Below the pieces are notes generated by a model. That model had not been told where the DNA came from. It saw only the letters and a list, made by a program, of their open reading frames with translations, and ran no database searches. This document shows positions 17,683 to 25,315 of a stretch of DNA of 52,190 nt, piece after piece. The stretch is taken from contig JAHHDR010000009.1 of assembly GCA_019739215.1 (NCBI GenBank), positions 1 through 52,190 on the forward strand. The letters run 5' to 3'. This stretch comes from Rhizobium sp. Its GTDB lineage: Bacteria; Pseudomonadota; Alphaproteobacteria; Rhizobiales; Rhizobiaceae. The stretch's first letter is position 1. Every line of letters starts with the position of its first letter. The position numbers and the translations under genes were made by a program.

Positions 17683-18743
17683 CCATCCGTACCATTGGCA
17701 TCATCGGTGGCGGCCAACTCGGCCGCATGCTGGCCATGTCTGCCGCCCGCCTGAACTTCCGCACGGTAATACTCGAGCCGCAGGCCGACAGCCCGGCAGC
17801 CCAGGTGGCCAATCAGCAGATCACGGCAGCTTACGACGACCCGACAGCGCTCGCCGAACTCGCCCGCCTCTGTGACGTCATCACCTATGAATTCGAAAAC
17901 GTGCCGGTCACGGCAGCTGAAATGCTGGCCGCCAGCATCCCGGTCTATCCGCCGCCGAAGGCACTCGAAGTCGCCCAGGACCGGCTCACTGAAAAGCGCT
18001 TCCTCAACGCGTCCGGCATCGAGACCGCCCGTTTCCACGCCGTCGACAGCCAGGCCGATCTCGAACGCGCACTTGCCGACTTCGGCGGAGAAGGTGTCTT
18101 GAAGACCTGCCGCCTCGGTTATGACGGCAAGGGCCAGAAGGTCTACCGAAAGGGTGATACGGCGGAAGGCGGCTACGAGGCATTGGGATCCGTCCCGCTG
18201 ATCCTCGAAAGCTTCGTGCCCTTCGTCCGCGAAATCTCGATCATCGCCGCGCGCGGCACCGATGGCGAAATCCGCTGCTACGACCCAACTGAGAATGTGC
18301 ACCTGAACGGCATCCTGCATACCTCCACCCAACCTGCCGCCATTACGCCTGAGACGGCAAGCGCGGCCCGCGAGGCTGCCACCAGGCTGCTCGACGGCCT
18401 CGCCTATGTCGGCGTTGTCGGAATGGAATTCTTCGTTCTCGAAGACGGCCAGCTGATCGCCAACGAGATTGCGCCGCGCGTCCACAATTCCGGCCACTGG
18501 ACCGAAGCCGCCTGCATCGTCTCGCAGTTCGAGCAGCATATCCGTGCGGTGACCTCTCTCCCGCTCGGCGACACTGTGCGCCACTCCGATTGCGTGATGA
18601 CGAATCTGATCGGGGACGACATCGATTCTGTGCCCGCCTGGCTCGCAAAGCCGAACGTGCTCGTTCATCTCTATGGCAAGACGGAAGCCCGCCCAGGCCG
18701 CAAGATGGGCCATGTCACCGAAATCCTGCCGTTTCGCGACTGA
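17679..18743 (+). CDS. purK: N5-carboxyaminoimidazole ribonucleotide synthase
   Basis: 354 residues, the usual length. PurK uses ATP and bicarbonate to carboxylate AIR at N5. It belongs to the ATP-grasp superfamily: N-terminal fold with [16 protein letters not shown] (residues 6-21), an ATP-grasp core with [13 protein letters not shown] and [15 protein letters not shown] stretches ([20 protein letters not shown]), and the [10 protein letters not shown] substrate loop. The start overlaps the purE stop. A terminator follows at 18840-18861. The mirrored copy at 706-1770 gives the same protein. Confidence 0.95.
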   Translation: MTIRTIGIIGGGQLGRMLAMSAARLNFRTVILEPQADSPAAQVANQQITAAYDDPTALAELARLCDVITYEFENVPVTAAEMLAASIPVYPPPKALEVAQDRLTEKRFLNASGIETARFHAVDSQADLERALADFGGEGVLKTCRLGYDGKGQKVYRKGDTAEGGYEALGSVPLILESFVPFVREISIIAARGTDGEIRCYDPTENVHLNGILHTSTQPAAITPETASAAREAATRLLDGLAYVGVVGMEFFVLEDGQLIANEIAPRVHNSGHWTEAACIVSQFEQHIRAVTSLPLGDTVRHSDCVMTNLIGDDIDSVPAWLAKPNVLVHLYGKTEARPGRKMGHVTEILPFRD

Positions 18744-18839
18744 TTTTCCCGGTTTTTTAGCCGGTTCTGTCCCGCATTTTCCGCCGGGCATGTTGACATC
18801 AAGGCCTCCCTCGGGCTAATTGCCGCCAACTCTTCAGGG

Positions 18840-18861
18840 GCGCGCCCGGCGGCGCGCTTTT
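18840..18861 (+). terminator. Terminator of the purEK unit
   Basis: A perfect 7-bp stem (GCGCGCC and GGCGCGC) with a CGGC loop is followed by TTTTGATTGTTT. It separates purK from rpmJ, which is 60 bases further on. Confidence 0.75.
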
Positions 18862-18921
18862 GATTGTTTGATCACAGTGGGTGAATGACACATTCCCCGA
18901 CAATCGTTGTGGACCAGAAAA

Positions 18922-19047
18922 ATGAAGATCAAGAACTCGCTGAAAGCGCTTAAAGCCCGTCATCGCGACAACCGTCTGGTTCGCCGCAAGGGCCGTGTCT
19001 ACATCATCAACAAGCAGAACCCGCGCTTCAAGGCTCGCCAGGGCTGA
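18922..19047 (+). CDS. rpmJ: 50S ribosomal protein L36, cysteine-free type
   Basis: 41 residues, strongly basic ([20 protein letters not shown], then [20 protein letters not shown]). It binds 23S rRNA in the large subunit. The zinc-binding Cys/His set of the 37-residue form is absent, as is usual in alphaproteobacteria, so this is the zinc-independent type. It is transcribed alone between the purEK terminator and a terminator-like hairpin at 19134-19173. It is too short for many ORF screens but its family identity is clear. Confidence 0.93.
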   Translation: MKIKNSLKALKARHRDNRLVRRKGRVYIINKQNPRFKARQG

Positions 19048-19133
19048 TGCCCCGGGATCTCAGGATCCCATGAGCCAGACGGACTGCCCGCCGCATCTGC
19101 GGCGTGATGATATCGGAAATTTGAGTTTGAAAG

Positions 19134-19173
19134 ACGGCGCTGAGGGACTACCTTCCCTGAATGCGCCGTTTTT
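19134..19173 (+). terminator. Terminator-like hairpin overlapping the TPR start codon
   Basis: An outer stem ACGGCGC (19134-19140) pairs with GCGCCGT (19163-19169). An inner stem AGGGA/TCCCT sits inside, and TTTTT follows. It has the form of the rpmJ terminator. The ATG of the TPR gene (19161) lies within the hairpin's 3' half, so termination and TPR translation could compete. Mirrored at 276-315. Confidence 0.6.
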
Positions 19174-19796
19174 CATTTCGACTCGCTCTCACTCTCCCGC
19201 TCATCCCCATCCTGCTTTTTGCTGGAACCGCATCCGCGCAGGCACCGGAAGAGCAGGACGCAAATCAGGCAACCCAGGTCCCTGTCGAGCAGGTCCCGCT
19301 GAGGCCGCCGGCCAAGCCGAAAACCGTCGATGAACTGCTCGCGGACCTGAAGCGGGAGCGCGATCCGCAGGCCGCCCGTCAGATCGCCAATACTGCCATG
19401 GCTACCTGGAGCGATTCGCCGAGCCCCACGATCAATCTGCTGATGCAGTGGTCCGCCAAGGCGGCAGCCGAAAAGCGCAATGCAGCCGCCCTCGACTTCA
19501 TCGACCAGGCCATCACGCTCAAACCGGATTTCGTCGGCGCCTGGAATCAGCGCGCCACGCTGCATTTCAGCATGGGCAACTATCAGAAATCCGTGTCCGA
19601 CATCGAGAAGGTGCTGGATCTGGAACCCCGCCATTTTGGCGCCATCGCAGGCCTCGCCGGCATCCTGACCGAGCGTGGCAGCAAGGACGGCGCCCTGAAG
19701 GCCTGGGAACGCTATCTCGAAGTCTTCCCCGCCGACCGCGAGGCCCAGGAGATCGTCGCCAAGCTGTCAGAGGAACTGGCCGGTCAGCGGACGTGA
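19161..19796 (+). CDS. Exported TPR-repeat protein
   Basis: 211 residues. The signal peptide is about 26 residues (MRRFSFRLALTLPLIPILLF then AGTASAQA). A Pro/Gln-rich linker follows (VEQVPLRPPAKPKTVDELL), and then three or four TPR-like units from about residue 65 (AALDFIDQAITLKPDFVGAW, SVSDIEKVLDLEPRHFGAIA, ALKAWERYLEVFPADREAQE). It is probably periplasmic and acts as a protein-interaction scaffold. Its specific role is unknown. No clear ribosome-binding site precedes the ATG, which sits inside the hairpin at 19134-19173. An upstream in-frame alternative was not convincing. The arm 1 copy is cut at base 1. Confidence 0.85.
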   Translation: MRRFSFRLALTLPLIPILLFAGTASAQAPEEQDANQATQVPVEQVPLRPPAKPKTVDELLADLKRERDPQAARQIANTAMATWSDSPSPTINLLMQWSAKAAAEKRNAAALDFIDQAITLKPDFVGAWNQRATLHFSMGNYQKSVSDIEKVLDLEPRHFGAIAGLAGILTERGSKDGALKAWERYLEVFPADREAQEIVAKLSEELAGQRT

Positions 19797-19826
19797 GACG
19801 GGCCTGAACACAGCCTTCGCCTTGTC

Positions 19827-20084
19827 CTATGCCACGACCTTGGCAACCAAATCCGGATGATGAGCGATGACCCGCACATAGGCAATTGCAAAGTCCGGAG
19901 GCGTGGCCCGTGCCTGCTCCCAGTCCCTGAGTGTGCCGACCGGCACGCGAAATCGCGACGCAAACTCGGTCTGGGATAGACCGAGAGCCGTACGTGTCCG
20001 CCGGATCAATCGCGCGCGCTGCCCACGATCAAGCGCATCGGCGGAGACATCGAAGTCTTCCTCGTCGGCCGGATCAGCCCGCAT
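19827..20084 (-). CDS. XRE-type helix-turn-helix antitoxin of a BrnT module
   Basis: 85 residues from the ATG that overlaps the BrnT gene's last codons (MRADPADEEDFDVSADALD...). A longer open frame reaches 20165 but overlaps BrnT by 92 bases, so the short start is preferred. The acidic N-terminus probably wraps the toxin. Residues 30-75 form an XRE/Cro-type HTH (RTRTALGLSQTEFASRFRV, PVGTLRDWEQ). In classical BrnT systems the antitoxin BrnA is a ribbon-helix-helix protein, so this is a variant pairing, although HTH partners of BrnT occur in rhizobia. It likely represses its own operon at the palindrome 20351-20375. Confidence 0.82.
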   Translation of the reverse strand: MRADPADEEDFDVSADALDRGQRARLIRRTRTALGLSQTEFASRFRVPVGTLRDWEQARATPPDFAIAYVRVIAHHPDLVAKVVA

Positions 20085-20346
20085 CACGATAGGCACGCTC
20101 TTCTCCACGATTGCTCCTCCTGACCGAGATGAAGCGCGGCAGCTCACCTCTCCACACGAAAACACCAGTAAACACTCTTTGATCTACGGTTCCGATGACC
20201 TTGAATCTTTCCTCACCGTCACGTTCGCGCACAGACGGAATGATGAGATGATCAACATCCTCGAAGATCAGATCTCCGAAGGCCAGCGAAACACCATGTT
20301 TCCGCTGGTTGATTTGGTCCTTCTCGGGATCGAACCGTTCGTTCAT
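20074..20346 (-). CDS. BrnT-family ribonuclease toxin (DUF497)
   Basis: 90 residues, the normal BrnT length. The diagnostic N-terminal pattern FDPEKDQINQRKHGVSLAFG is present, with IFEDVDHLII, then GEERFKVIGTVDQRVFTGVF and the C-terminal FISVRRSNRGEERAYRDAG. BrnT is a RelE-fold ribonuclease that blocks translation, held inactive by its antitoxin. It is the first gene of a two-gene minus-strand operon and overlaps the antitoxin gene by 11 bases. The ATG is preceded directly by GCCCC and the operator palindrome, with no Shine-Dalgarno sequence, so the mRNA may be leaderless. Confidence 0.88.
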   Translation of the reverse strand: MNERFDPEKDQINQRKHGVSLAFGDLIFEDVDHLIIPSVRERDGEERFKVIGTVDQRVFTGVFVWRGELPRFISVRRSNRGEERAYRDAG

Positions 20347-20350
20347 GGGG

Positions 20351-20375
20351 CACCATACGGGAATTCCGTATGGTG
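20351..20375. promoter_or_regulatory. Palindromic operator upstream of the BrnT module
   Basis: A perfect 10-bp inverted repeat, CACCATACGG (20351-20360) and CCGTATGGTG (20366-20375), with a GAATT spacer. It begins four bases before the BrnT start codon on the minus strand. This position suits autorepression by the HTH antitoxin. It also covers the first possible ATG of the divergent hydrolase (20370). Confidence 0.75.
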
Positions 20376-21551
20376 GGCAATACGTCCCGCAGTGTTAGGA
20401 CTTCGAACCGAAGTCCTGTCTTGACGAACGGCGCTGCAGCACGATCTTCTGCAGACAACATTGCTGCTGGAAGCTCCCCATTGCTCACCCTCCCCCGTTT
20501 CGGTCTCGTCTTGCTCACCATCGCGCTCGTCATCGTTCTCGCCCTCGTAGCCCTCGCCATTGCGACCCAGATCCGCGCGCGCGCCATCGAGGCTGAGACG
20601 CCGAACATCGGCGAATTGACCGATGTCGGCGGCTACAGCCTCAACGCCTTGCACGTGCCCGCAGGGCCCGATGCAGACCTGCCGCCGATCATCTTCATCC
20701 ATGGCGCCTCCGGCAATCTGCGGGACCAGGCGGGCGCCTTCCTGGAGCCTTTGCGGGGCCGCGCCGAACTTCTGTTCGTCGACCGGCCAGGGCATGGCTA
20801 TTCCGAACGCGACGGCCCCGAGAACGACACGCCGGAGGGACAGGCGAACGCAATCGCACGCCTCATGGAGAAGAAGGGCATCGCCCGGGCGATCATCGTC
20901 GGCCATTCCTTCGGCGGAGCCATCACGGCAAGCTTCGGCGTGCTGCATCCGGACAAGGTCGAGGGCCTCATCTTCCTCGCTGCCGCGACACATCCATGGC
21001 CGGGCGGCGTCGATTGGTACTACCATCTCGCCTCCGCGCCCGTCATTGGACCGATCTTTTGCCACACGCTGGCGCTGCATGCCGGCATGATGCGCATCGA
21101 GGCCGCGACAGACCATGTCTTCGCCCCCAATCGGCGCCCCGAGACCTATCTCGAAGACACCGGCCCGGCGCTCGTGTTGCGCCCGTCCGCCTTCCGGTCC
21201 AACGCCAAGGATGTGGCCGGTTTGCACGCCTATGTCACAGCCTTCTCGCCGCGCTACCGCGAGATCGCCAAACCGACGGTGGTCATCACCGGCGACGCCG
21301 ATGAGATCGTGCTGGAGGAAATCCATTCGAAGGGCCTCGCCCGCGACATCGCCGGATCCAAACTGATCTGGATCGAGGGCCTTGGTCATAAGCCGGATTA
21401 TATCGTGACGGATATCGCCATCGCCGCGCTAGAGAAAATTGCGGGACAAGAACGCGATTTGCAGTCCATGGCCCGGGCGGCGGAGCCACGCCTGGCCGCC
21501 ACGCGGGTCGATCCAAAGGGCGACGCGCCTTCCCTGCAGGCAGGGCAATAG
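20370..21551 (+). CDS. Membrane-anchored alpha/beta hydrolase
   Basis: The open frame gives 393 residues. The first 37 are polar and unlike the family, and the first ATG lies in the BrnT operator, so translation probably begins at TTG 20481 or nearby (LLTLPRFGLVLLTIALVIVL). One N-terminal membrane helix is followed by an alpha/beta hydrolase fold: oxyanion loop FIHGASGN, DRPGHGYSERDG, the nucleophile elbow VGHSFGGA, the acid GDADEIV and the catalytic His in GLGHKPDY. Substrate is unknown. It is probably an esterase, epoxide hydrolase-like or peptidase-like enzyme facing the periplasm or membrane. It ends 10 bases before a bidirectional terminator. Confidence 0.85.
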   Translation: MVGNTSRSVRTSNRSPVLTNGAAARSSADNIAAGSSPLLTLPRFGLVLLTIALVIVLALVALAIATQIRARAIEAETPNIGELTDVGGYSLNALHVPAGPDADLPPIIFIHGASGNLRDQAGAFLEPLRGRAELLFVDRPGHGYSERDGPENDTPEGQANAIARLMEKKGIARAIIVGHSFGGAITASFGVLHPDKVEGLIFLAAATHPWPGGVDWYYHLASAPVIGPIFCHTLALHAGMMRIEAATDHVFAPNRRPETYLEDTGPALVLRPSAFRSNAKDVAGLHAYVTAFSPRYREIAKPTVVITGDADEIVLEEIHSKGLARDIAGSKLIWIEGLGHKPDYIVTDIAIAALEKIAGQERDLQSMARAAEPRLAATRVDPKGDAPSLQAGQ

Positions 21552-21561
21552 GCCAGATGAA

Positions 21562-21585
21562 AAAAGCCGCCCGAAGGCGGCTTTT
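21562..21585. terminator. Bidirectional terminator between hydrolase and pyk
   Basis: A perfect 10-bp stem, AAAAGCCGCC (21562-21571) and GGCGGCTTTT (21576-21585), with a CGAA tetraloop. It has A-runs and T-runs on both sides, so it can serve both convergent genes. Confidence 0.85.
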
Positions 21586-21609
21586 GCAATTCAGCATATG
21601 GCCCGGGGA

Positions 21610-23049
21610 TCAGATCCCCGACTGGCCGTCCGAGCCGATATAGGCGATGCGCAGCATGTTGGTCGAGCCGGGTGTGCCGAGCGGCACACCGGCCGAGATG
21701 ATGACGCGGTCACCCGGCTTGCCGAAACCTTCATCGACGACGATGCGGCAGGCACCGTTGACCATTTCATCCAGATCCGTCGGCTCGGAGGAGACGACGC
21801 AGTGCAGGCCCCAGACTACCGACAGCCGGCGAGCGGTCTGGATGACCGGCGACAGCGCGATGATCGGCACTTCCGGACGCTCGCGCGAAGCGCGCAGACC
21901 GGTATTGCCGGACGATGTGTAACAGACGATGGCCTGGAGCTTCAGCGTCTCGGCGATCTGACGGGCGGCGAGCGAAATCGCATCGGCGCCAGTTGCTTCC
22001 GGCTGGGCGCGCTGAGCGTAGATGATACCGGGATAATGCGGTTCGCGCTCGATGGTCGCGGCAATCGACGCCATGGTGGCGACGGCTTCGACCGGATACT
22101 GGCCGGAAGCCGATTCGGCAGACAGCATGATCGCGTCGGCGCCTTCGAAGACGGCGGTCGCAACGTCCGAGACTTCGGCGCGGGTCGGAACCGGCGCGGT
22201 GATCATCGATTCCAGCATCTGGGTCGCGACGACGACCGGCTTGCCTTCCCGGCGGCAGGCGCGGATCAGCTGCTTCTGGATGCCGGGAACGCGTTCCAGC
22301 GGCATTTCGACGCCAAGGTCGCCACGGGCAACCATGAGCGCGTCGGAGAGCGCGATGATCTCGTCGATGCATTCGATTGCCTGGGGCTTCTCGATCTTCG
22401 ACATCAGGCCGACACGGCCCTTGGCGATCTTGCGCACTTCGGCCAGATCTTCCGGACGCTGGATGAAGGAGAGCGCGACCCAGTCGACGTCATTGGTGGC
22501 GAGCACCGCATCGAGGTCGGCCCGGTCCTTGTCGGTCAACACGCCGGTGGCGAGAATGGTGTCGGGCAGGCTGACGCCCTTGCGGTCAGAGATCTTCGTG
22601 CCTGACACGACTTCGGTGACGATCGTCTTGCCGTCGCATTTCACGGCCTTCAGATGCAGCTTGCCGTCATCGATCAGCAGACGGTCGCCCGGCTTCACGG
22701 ATTCGAGAATTTCCGGATGCGGCAGGTAGACGCGGGTCGCATCGCCGGGCGCCTCGTTGCTGTCGAGGGTAAAGGTCTGGCCGGGTTTCAGCTCGACGGT
22801 CGTTTCGGCAAACTTGCCCACACGCAGCTTCGGTCCCTGCAGGTCGGCGAGGATGCCAATCGGGCGACCACAGGCGGCCTCGACATTGCGAATGCGCTGG
22901 ATGAGCGTGCGCAGCATCTCATGGCTCGAATGGCTCATATTGATGCGGAAAAGATCGGCCCCGGCTTCATGGAGCTTCCGGATCATCGCCTCGTCGGAAG
23001 AGGCGGGACCAAGCGTGGCGAGGATCTTTACTTTGCGGTTGCGCTTCAT
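21610..23049 (-). CDS. pyk: Pyruvate kinase
   Basis: 479 residues, a full-length enzyme that makes pyruvate and ATP from phosphoenolpyruvate and ADP. Visible motifs are KILATLGPASS, FRINMSHSS, ADLQGPKLR, the active-site MSKIEKPQAI, the metal-binding VARGDLGVE and the ATQMLESM stretch, followed by the regulatory C-terminal domain. The start at 23049 (MKRNRKVKILATLGPASS) overlaps the DUF1036 stop codon by one base, so the two are co-translated. The open frame upstream belongs to the overlapping gene. A bidirectional terminator lies downstream. Confidence 0.96.
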   Translation of the reverse strand: MKRNRKVKILATLGPASSDEAMIRKLHEAGADLFRINMSHSSHEMLRTLIQRIRNVEAACGRPIGILADLQGPKLRVGKFAETTVELKPGQTFTLDSNEAPGDATRVYLPHPEILESVKPGDRLLIDDGKLHLKAVKCDGKTIVTEVVSGTKISDRKGVSLPDTILATGVLTDKDRADLDAVLATNDVDWVALSFIQRPEDLAEVRKIAKGRVGLMSKIEKPQAIECIDEIIALSDALMVARGDLGVEMPLERVPGIQKQLIRACRREGKPVVVATQMLESMITAPVPTRAEVSDVATAVFEGADAIMLSAESASGQYPVEAVATMASIAATIEREPHYPGIIYAQRAQPEATGADAISLAARQIAETLKLQAIVCYTSSGNTGLRASRERPEVPIIALSPVIQTARRLSVVWGLHCVVSSEPTDLDEMVNGACRIVVDEGFGKPGDRVIISAGVPLGTPGSTNMLRIAYIGSDGQSGI

Positions 23050-23555
23050 CAGTTCTGGCTTTCCTGGGTGCCCGACGTATCGGATAGCTGGACCATCCAG
23101 CTCCCCTGCCTGCCGGTGTCGTATTCCTTGAATCCCATCTGCTGATAGCCGCGTGCGAAGCAGTCCTTCACGCCGACGATCTTGAACTCGTTTTCGGCGA
23201 CACACATGTTGATGTCACCGGTCCAACGACCACCGCGGGCAGCATCCTCAGCATAGAGATAATAGTATCGCGATTGGAGCTCGCCTTCGATCAGGGTGGC
23301 GCAGGTGCCGGCCGGAACCTGCCACCAGCCTTCCGTGATCCAGCCCTCTTCCGCCCGGTAACCGACGGCCGCTCCGACGAGATTTTGCGTGCCGTTGCAG
23401 ACGCGAAACTCGGCCTGGGCGGCAGAGGCTGCAAGCATCGGCGAAAACAGCGCACCCGCGATCAGGAGGGGCTTCAGAAAACGTGCCGCGGCACGGTCGA
23501 AAGTCTGTCTGATCTGGTGATGCACGATTGCCGCCGGAACTCCAAAAATGCGCAT
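23049..23555 (-). CDS. DUF1036 exported protein
   Basis: 168 residues, with a long N-region followed by a signal-peptide-like core (PLLIAGALFSPMLAASAAQA). The mature part fits DUF1036 (FRVCNGTQNLVGAAVGYR, EEGWITEGWWQVPAGTC, YYYLYAED), with several cysteines (CNGT, GTCA, NMCV, KDCF) that may form disulfides in the periplasm. The stop overlaps the pyk start. This DUF1036-pyk pair recurs in rhizobia. The function is unknown. A shorter start within the signal region is possible. Confidence 0.85.
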   Translation of the reverse strand: MRIFGVPAAIVHHQIRQTFDRAAARFLKPLLIAGALFSPMLAASAAQAEFRVCNGTQNLVGAAVGYRAEEGWITEGWWQVPAGTCATLIEGELQSRYYYLYAEDAARGGRWTGDINMCVAENEFKIVGVKDCFARGYQQMGFKEYDTGRQGSWMVQLSDTSGTQESQN

Positions 23556-23740
23556 AGGATGCCTTCTTGCGATGCTGACCAGAGAATGTCAACGCAACTC
23601 TAATCGATTATATTTTCTGTCTTTGGCCAGTACTGGAACCTTTATGTGCGATCTTGGCACAAACGTGACAGCCATGAAAGCTTGCGCTCCCCCATTCCCC
23701 ATGCGATCAAGCGCTTGTAGCAGCTGATGGCTTCAAACTG

Positions 23741-24550
23741 ATGAATGTTTCCCCTGTTTTCGAGATATTGGATGGCCGCTTCGATGCTGGCCTCGTGCTT
23801 CTGGCCGACCACGCGACGAACCATGTGCCGGAAAAATATGGTCGATTGGGCCTGCCCGACAGCGCCTTCGGCCGACACATTGCCTATGACATCGGCATAG
23901 AACCGCTGACACGGACGCTCGCCGCACGGCTCGGCGTTCCCGCCGTCATGTCGCACTTCTCCCGCCTGCTGATCGATCCGAATCGCGGCGAGGACGATCC
24001 CACAATCATCATGCGGATTTCCGACGGCGCTATCGTGCCCGGCAACCACCCGATCACAGCAGAGGAATGGCAGCACCGCATCGAGACATACCACCGCCCC
24101 TATCACAGAGCCGTCTCGGAGGTTATCGCGAAGGTCGCCGAAGCCTCGGGCAAGGCACCGCTCGTGCTCTCAATGCATTCCTATACGCCGGCCTGGAAAG
24201 GCGTGCCGCGGCCCTGGCATGCGGCCGTGCTCTGGGACACGGACGAACGGGCCGTGCGCCCGCTGATCAATGGCCTCGAAGCATCCGGCGACATCCTGGT
24301 CGGCGACAATGAGCCCTATGACGGCGCCTTGAAAGGCGACACCATGTATCGCCATTGCATGATGACGGGCGTGCCGCACGCGCTGCTGGAAGTCCGGCAG
24401 GATCTGATCGCAGACGAAGCCGGCGTCGCTTCGTGGGCGGATCGCCTCGCTCCGATCTTCGAGCGCCTCAATGCCGACCCGAAGCTGCACGAGTATCAGC
24501 TCCATGCCTCGCGCACCGGACCCTATCCATCCACACCCGTCGCGCCCTGA
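23741..24550 (+). CDS. N-formylglutamate amidohydrolase family protein
   Basis: 269 residues. The family hydrolyses N-formylglutamate to formate and glutamate in histidine degradation, and has Zn-peptidase-like relatives. The motifs LLADHATNHVPEKYG, SHFSRLLIDPNR and LSMHSYTPAW are conserved. No hut gene is nearby, so a different amide substrate is possible. It heads a run of three same-strand genes (DUF1244 11 bases on, then GapR). Gene start at ATG 23741, although no strong ribosome-binding site is obvious. Confidence 0.87.
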   Translation: MNVSPVFEILDGRFDAGLVLLADHATNHVPEKYGRLGLPDSAFGRHIAYDIGIEPLTRTLAARLGVPAVMSHFSRLLIDPNRGEDDPTIIMRISDGAIVPGNHPITAEEWQHRIETYHRPYHRAVSEVIAKVAEASGKAPLVLSMHSYTPAWKGVPRPWHAAVLWDTDERAVRPLINGLEASGDILVGDNEPYDGALKGDTMYRHCMMTGVPHALLEVRQDLIADEAGVASWADRLAPIFERLNADPKLHEYQLHASRTGPYPSTPVAP

Positions 24551-24561
24551 AGGAGAGAGAG

Positions 24562-24894
24562 ATGACGCTCCCGAACAAGGACCAGCAGACCGAACTCGAA
24601 GCCGCGGCCTTTCGCCGGCTCGTCTCGCACCTTCGCAATCGTGCGGATGTGCAGAACATCGATCTGATGAACCTCGCCGGCTTCTGCCGCAACTGCCTGT
24701 CGAACTGGTATCTCGACGCCGCCAAGGACAAAGGTCTCGACCTCACCAAGGACGAAAGCCGTGAGATCGTGTACGGCATGCCCTATGACGAGTGGAAAGC
24801 AGTCCATCACCGCGAGGCGAGCAGCGACCAGCAGCAGGCCTTCGAGGAAAAACCGGCCCAAGGAATGATCACGGCTGCAAGCTTTGGGGCTTGA
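24562..24894 (+). CDS. DUF1244 protein
   Basis: 110 residues from ATG 24562, preceded by AGGAGAG at the proper distance. The family core is present (FRRLVSHLRNRADVQNIDLM, GFCRNCLSNWY, GMPYDEWK). The CRNC pair could bind metal or form a disulfide. It is a small cytoplasmic protein of unknown function, common in alpha- and gammaproteobacteria. It lies between the amidohydrolase and GapR genes and is likely co-transcribed with them. Confidence 0.87.
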   Translation: MTLPNKDQQTELEAAAFRRLVSHLRNRADVQNIDLMNLAGFCRNCLSNWYLDAAKDKGLDLTKDESREIVYGMPYDEWKAVHHREASSDQQQAFEEKPAQGMITAASFGA

Positions 24895-24973
24895 CGCGGA
24901 CGCCGCTTCGCGGCACGTGATCGCCACGAAACCCATCCCGAGAATGCCATCCCTGCAATGAAGGAGATTGCCC

Positions 24974-25240
24974 ATGTCTGATGCCGCCCACGGCGTCGCC
25001 CGCGACCAGCTCCGTGCCTTTGTCGAACGCATCGAGCGCCTGGAAGAAGAAAAGAAGACCATCGCCGACGACATCAAGGATGTCTACGGCGAAGCCAAGT
25101 CCATGGGCTTCGACACGAAGATCCTCAAGAAGGTCATCGCACTTCGCAAGAAGGACGACCAGGAGCGCATGGAAGAGGACCTGATCCTCGACACCTACCT
25201 GGCAGCGCTGGGCATGATCGAGAGCCCGCCGGAAGGCTGA
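24974..25240 (+). CDS. gapR: GapR-family DNA-binding protein (DUF2312)
   Basis: 88 residues, matching the compact GapR/DUF2312 family. The N-terminal helix is coiled-coil-like ([20 protein letters not shown]), followed by [20 protein letters not shown] and [20 protein letters not shown]. In Caulobacter GapR is an essential nucleoid protein that clamps overtwisted DNA and helps replication. I infer the same role here. ATG 24974 is preceded by AAGGAG. A strong terminator follows at 25261-25290. Confidence 0.9.
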   Translation: MSDAAHGVARDQLRAFVERIERLEEEKKTIADDIKDVYGEAKSMGFDTKILKKVIALRKKDDQERMEEDLILDTYLAALGMIESPPEG

Positions 25241-25260
25241 GCCTCTTATCGCAAGCCAAC

Positions 25261-25290
25261 AAAAAACCCGCCGATCCGGCGGGTTTTTTT
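25261..25290. terminator. Strong terminator after gapR
   Basis: Stem ACCCGCCG/CGGCGGGT with an ATC loop, flanked by an A-run on the left and seven T on the right. It lies between convergent gapR and the DUF882 gene and can act in both directions. Confidence 0.88.
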
Positions 25291-25315
25291 GTCTGCAAAT
25301 CACTGGGGCAGAAGA

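Larger units (their letters stand above)
9772..19448. repeat. Arm 2 of giant inverted repeat (native side)
   Basis: This is the reverse complement of 1-9676. The TPR gene at its outer end is complete (19161-19796) and leads into unique sequence, while the same gene in arm 1 is cut by the window edge. At its inner end the MotB-like gene continues on the minus strand through the spacer without losing frame. Both facts mark this arm as the original chromosomal arrangement. No insertion sequence, terminal repeat or target-site duplication is seen at the inner end. Confidence 0.97.

Noticed and set aside
19827..20165. A longer antitoxin of 112 residues starting at 20165.
   Set aside because: It would overlap the toxin gene by 92 bases, and the extra N-terminus is unlike the family. 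The start overlapping the toxin stop by 11 bases is more natural.
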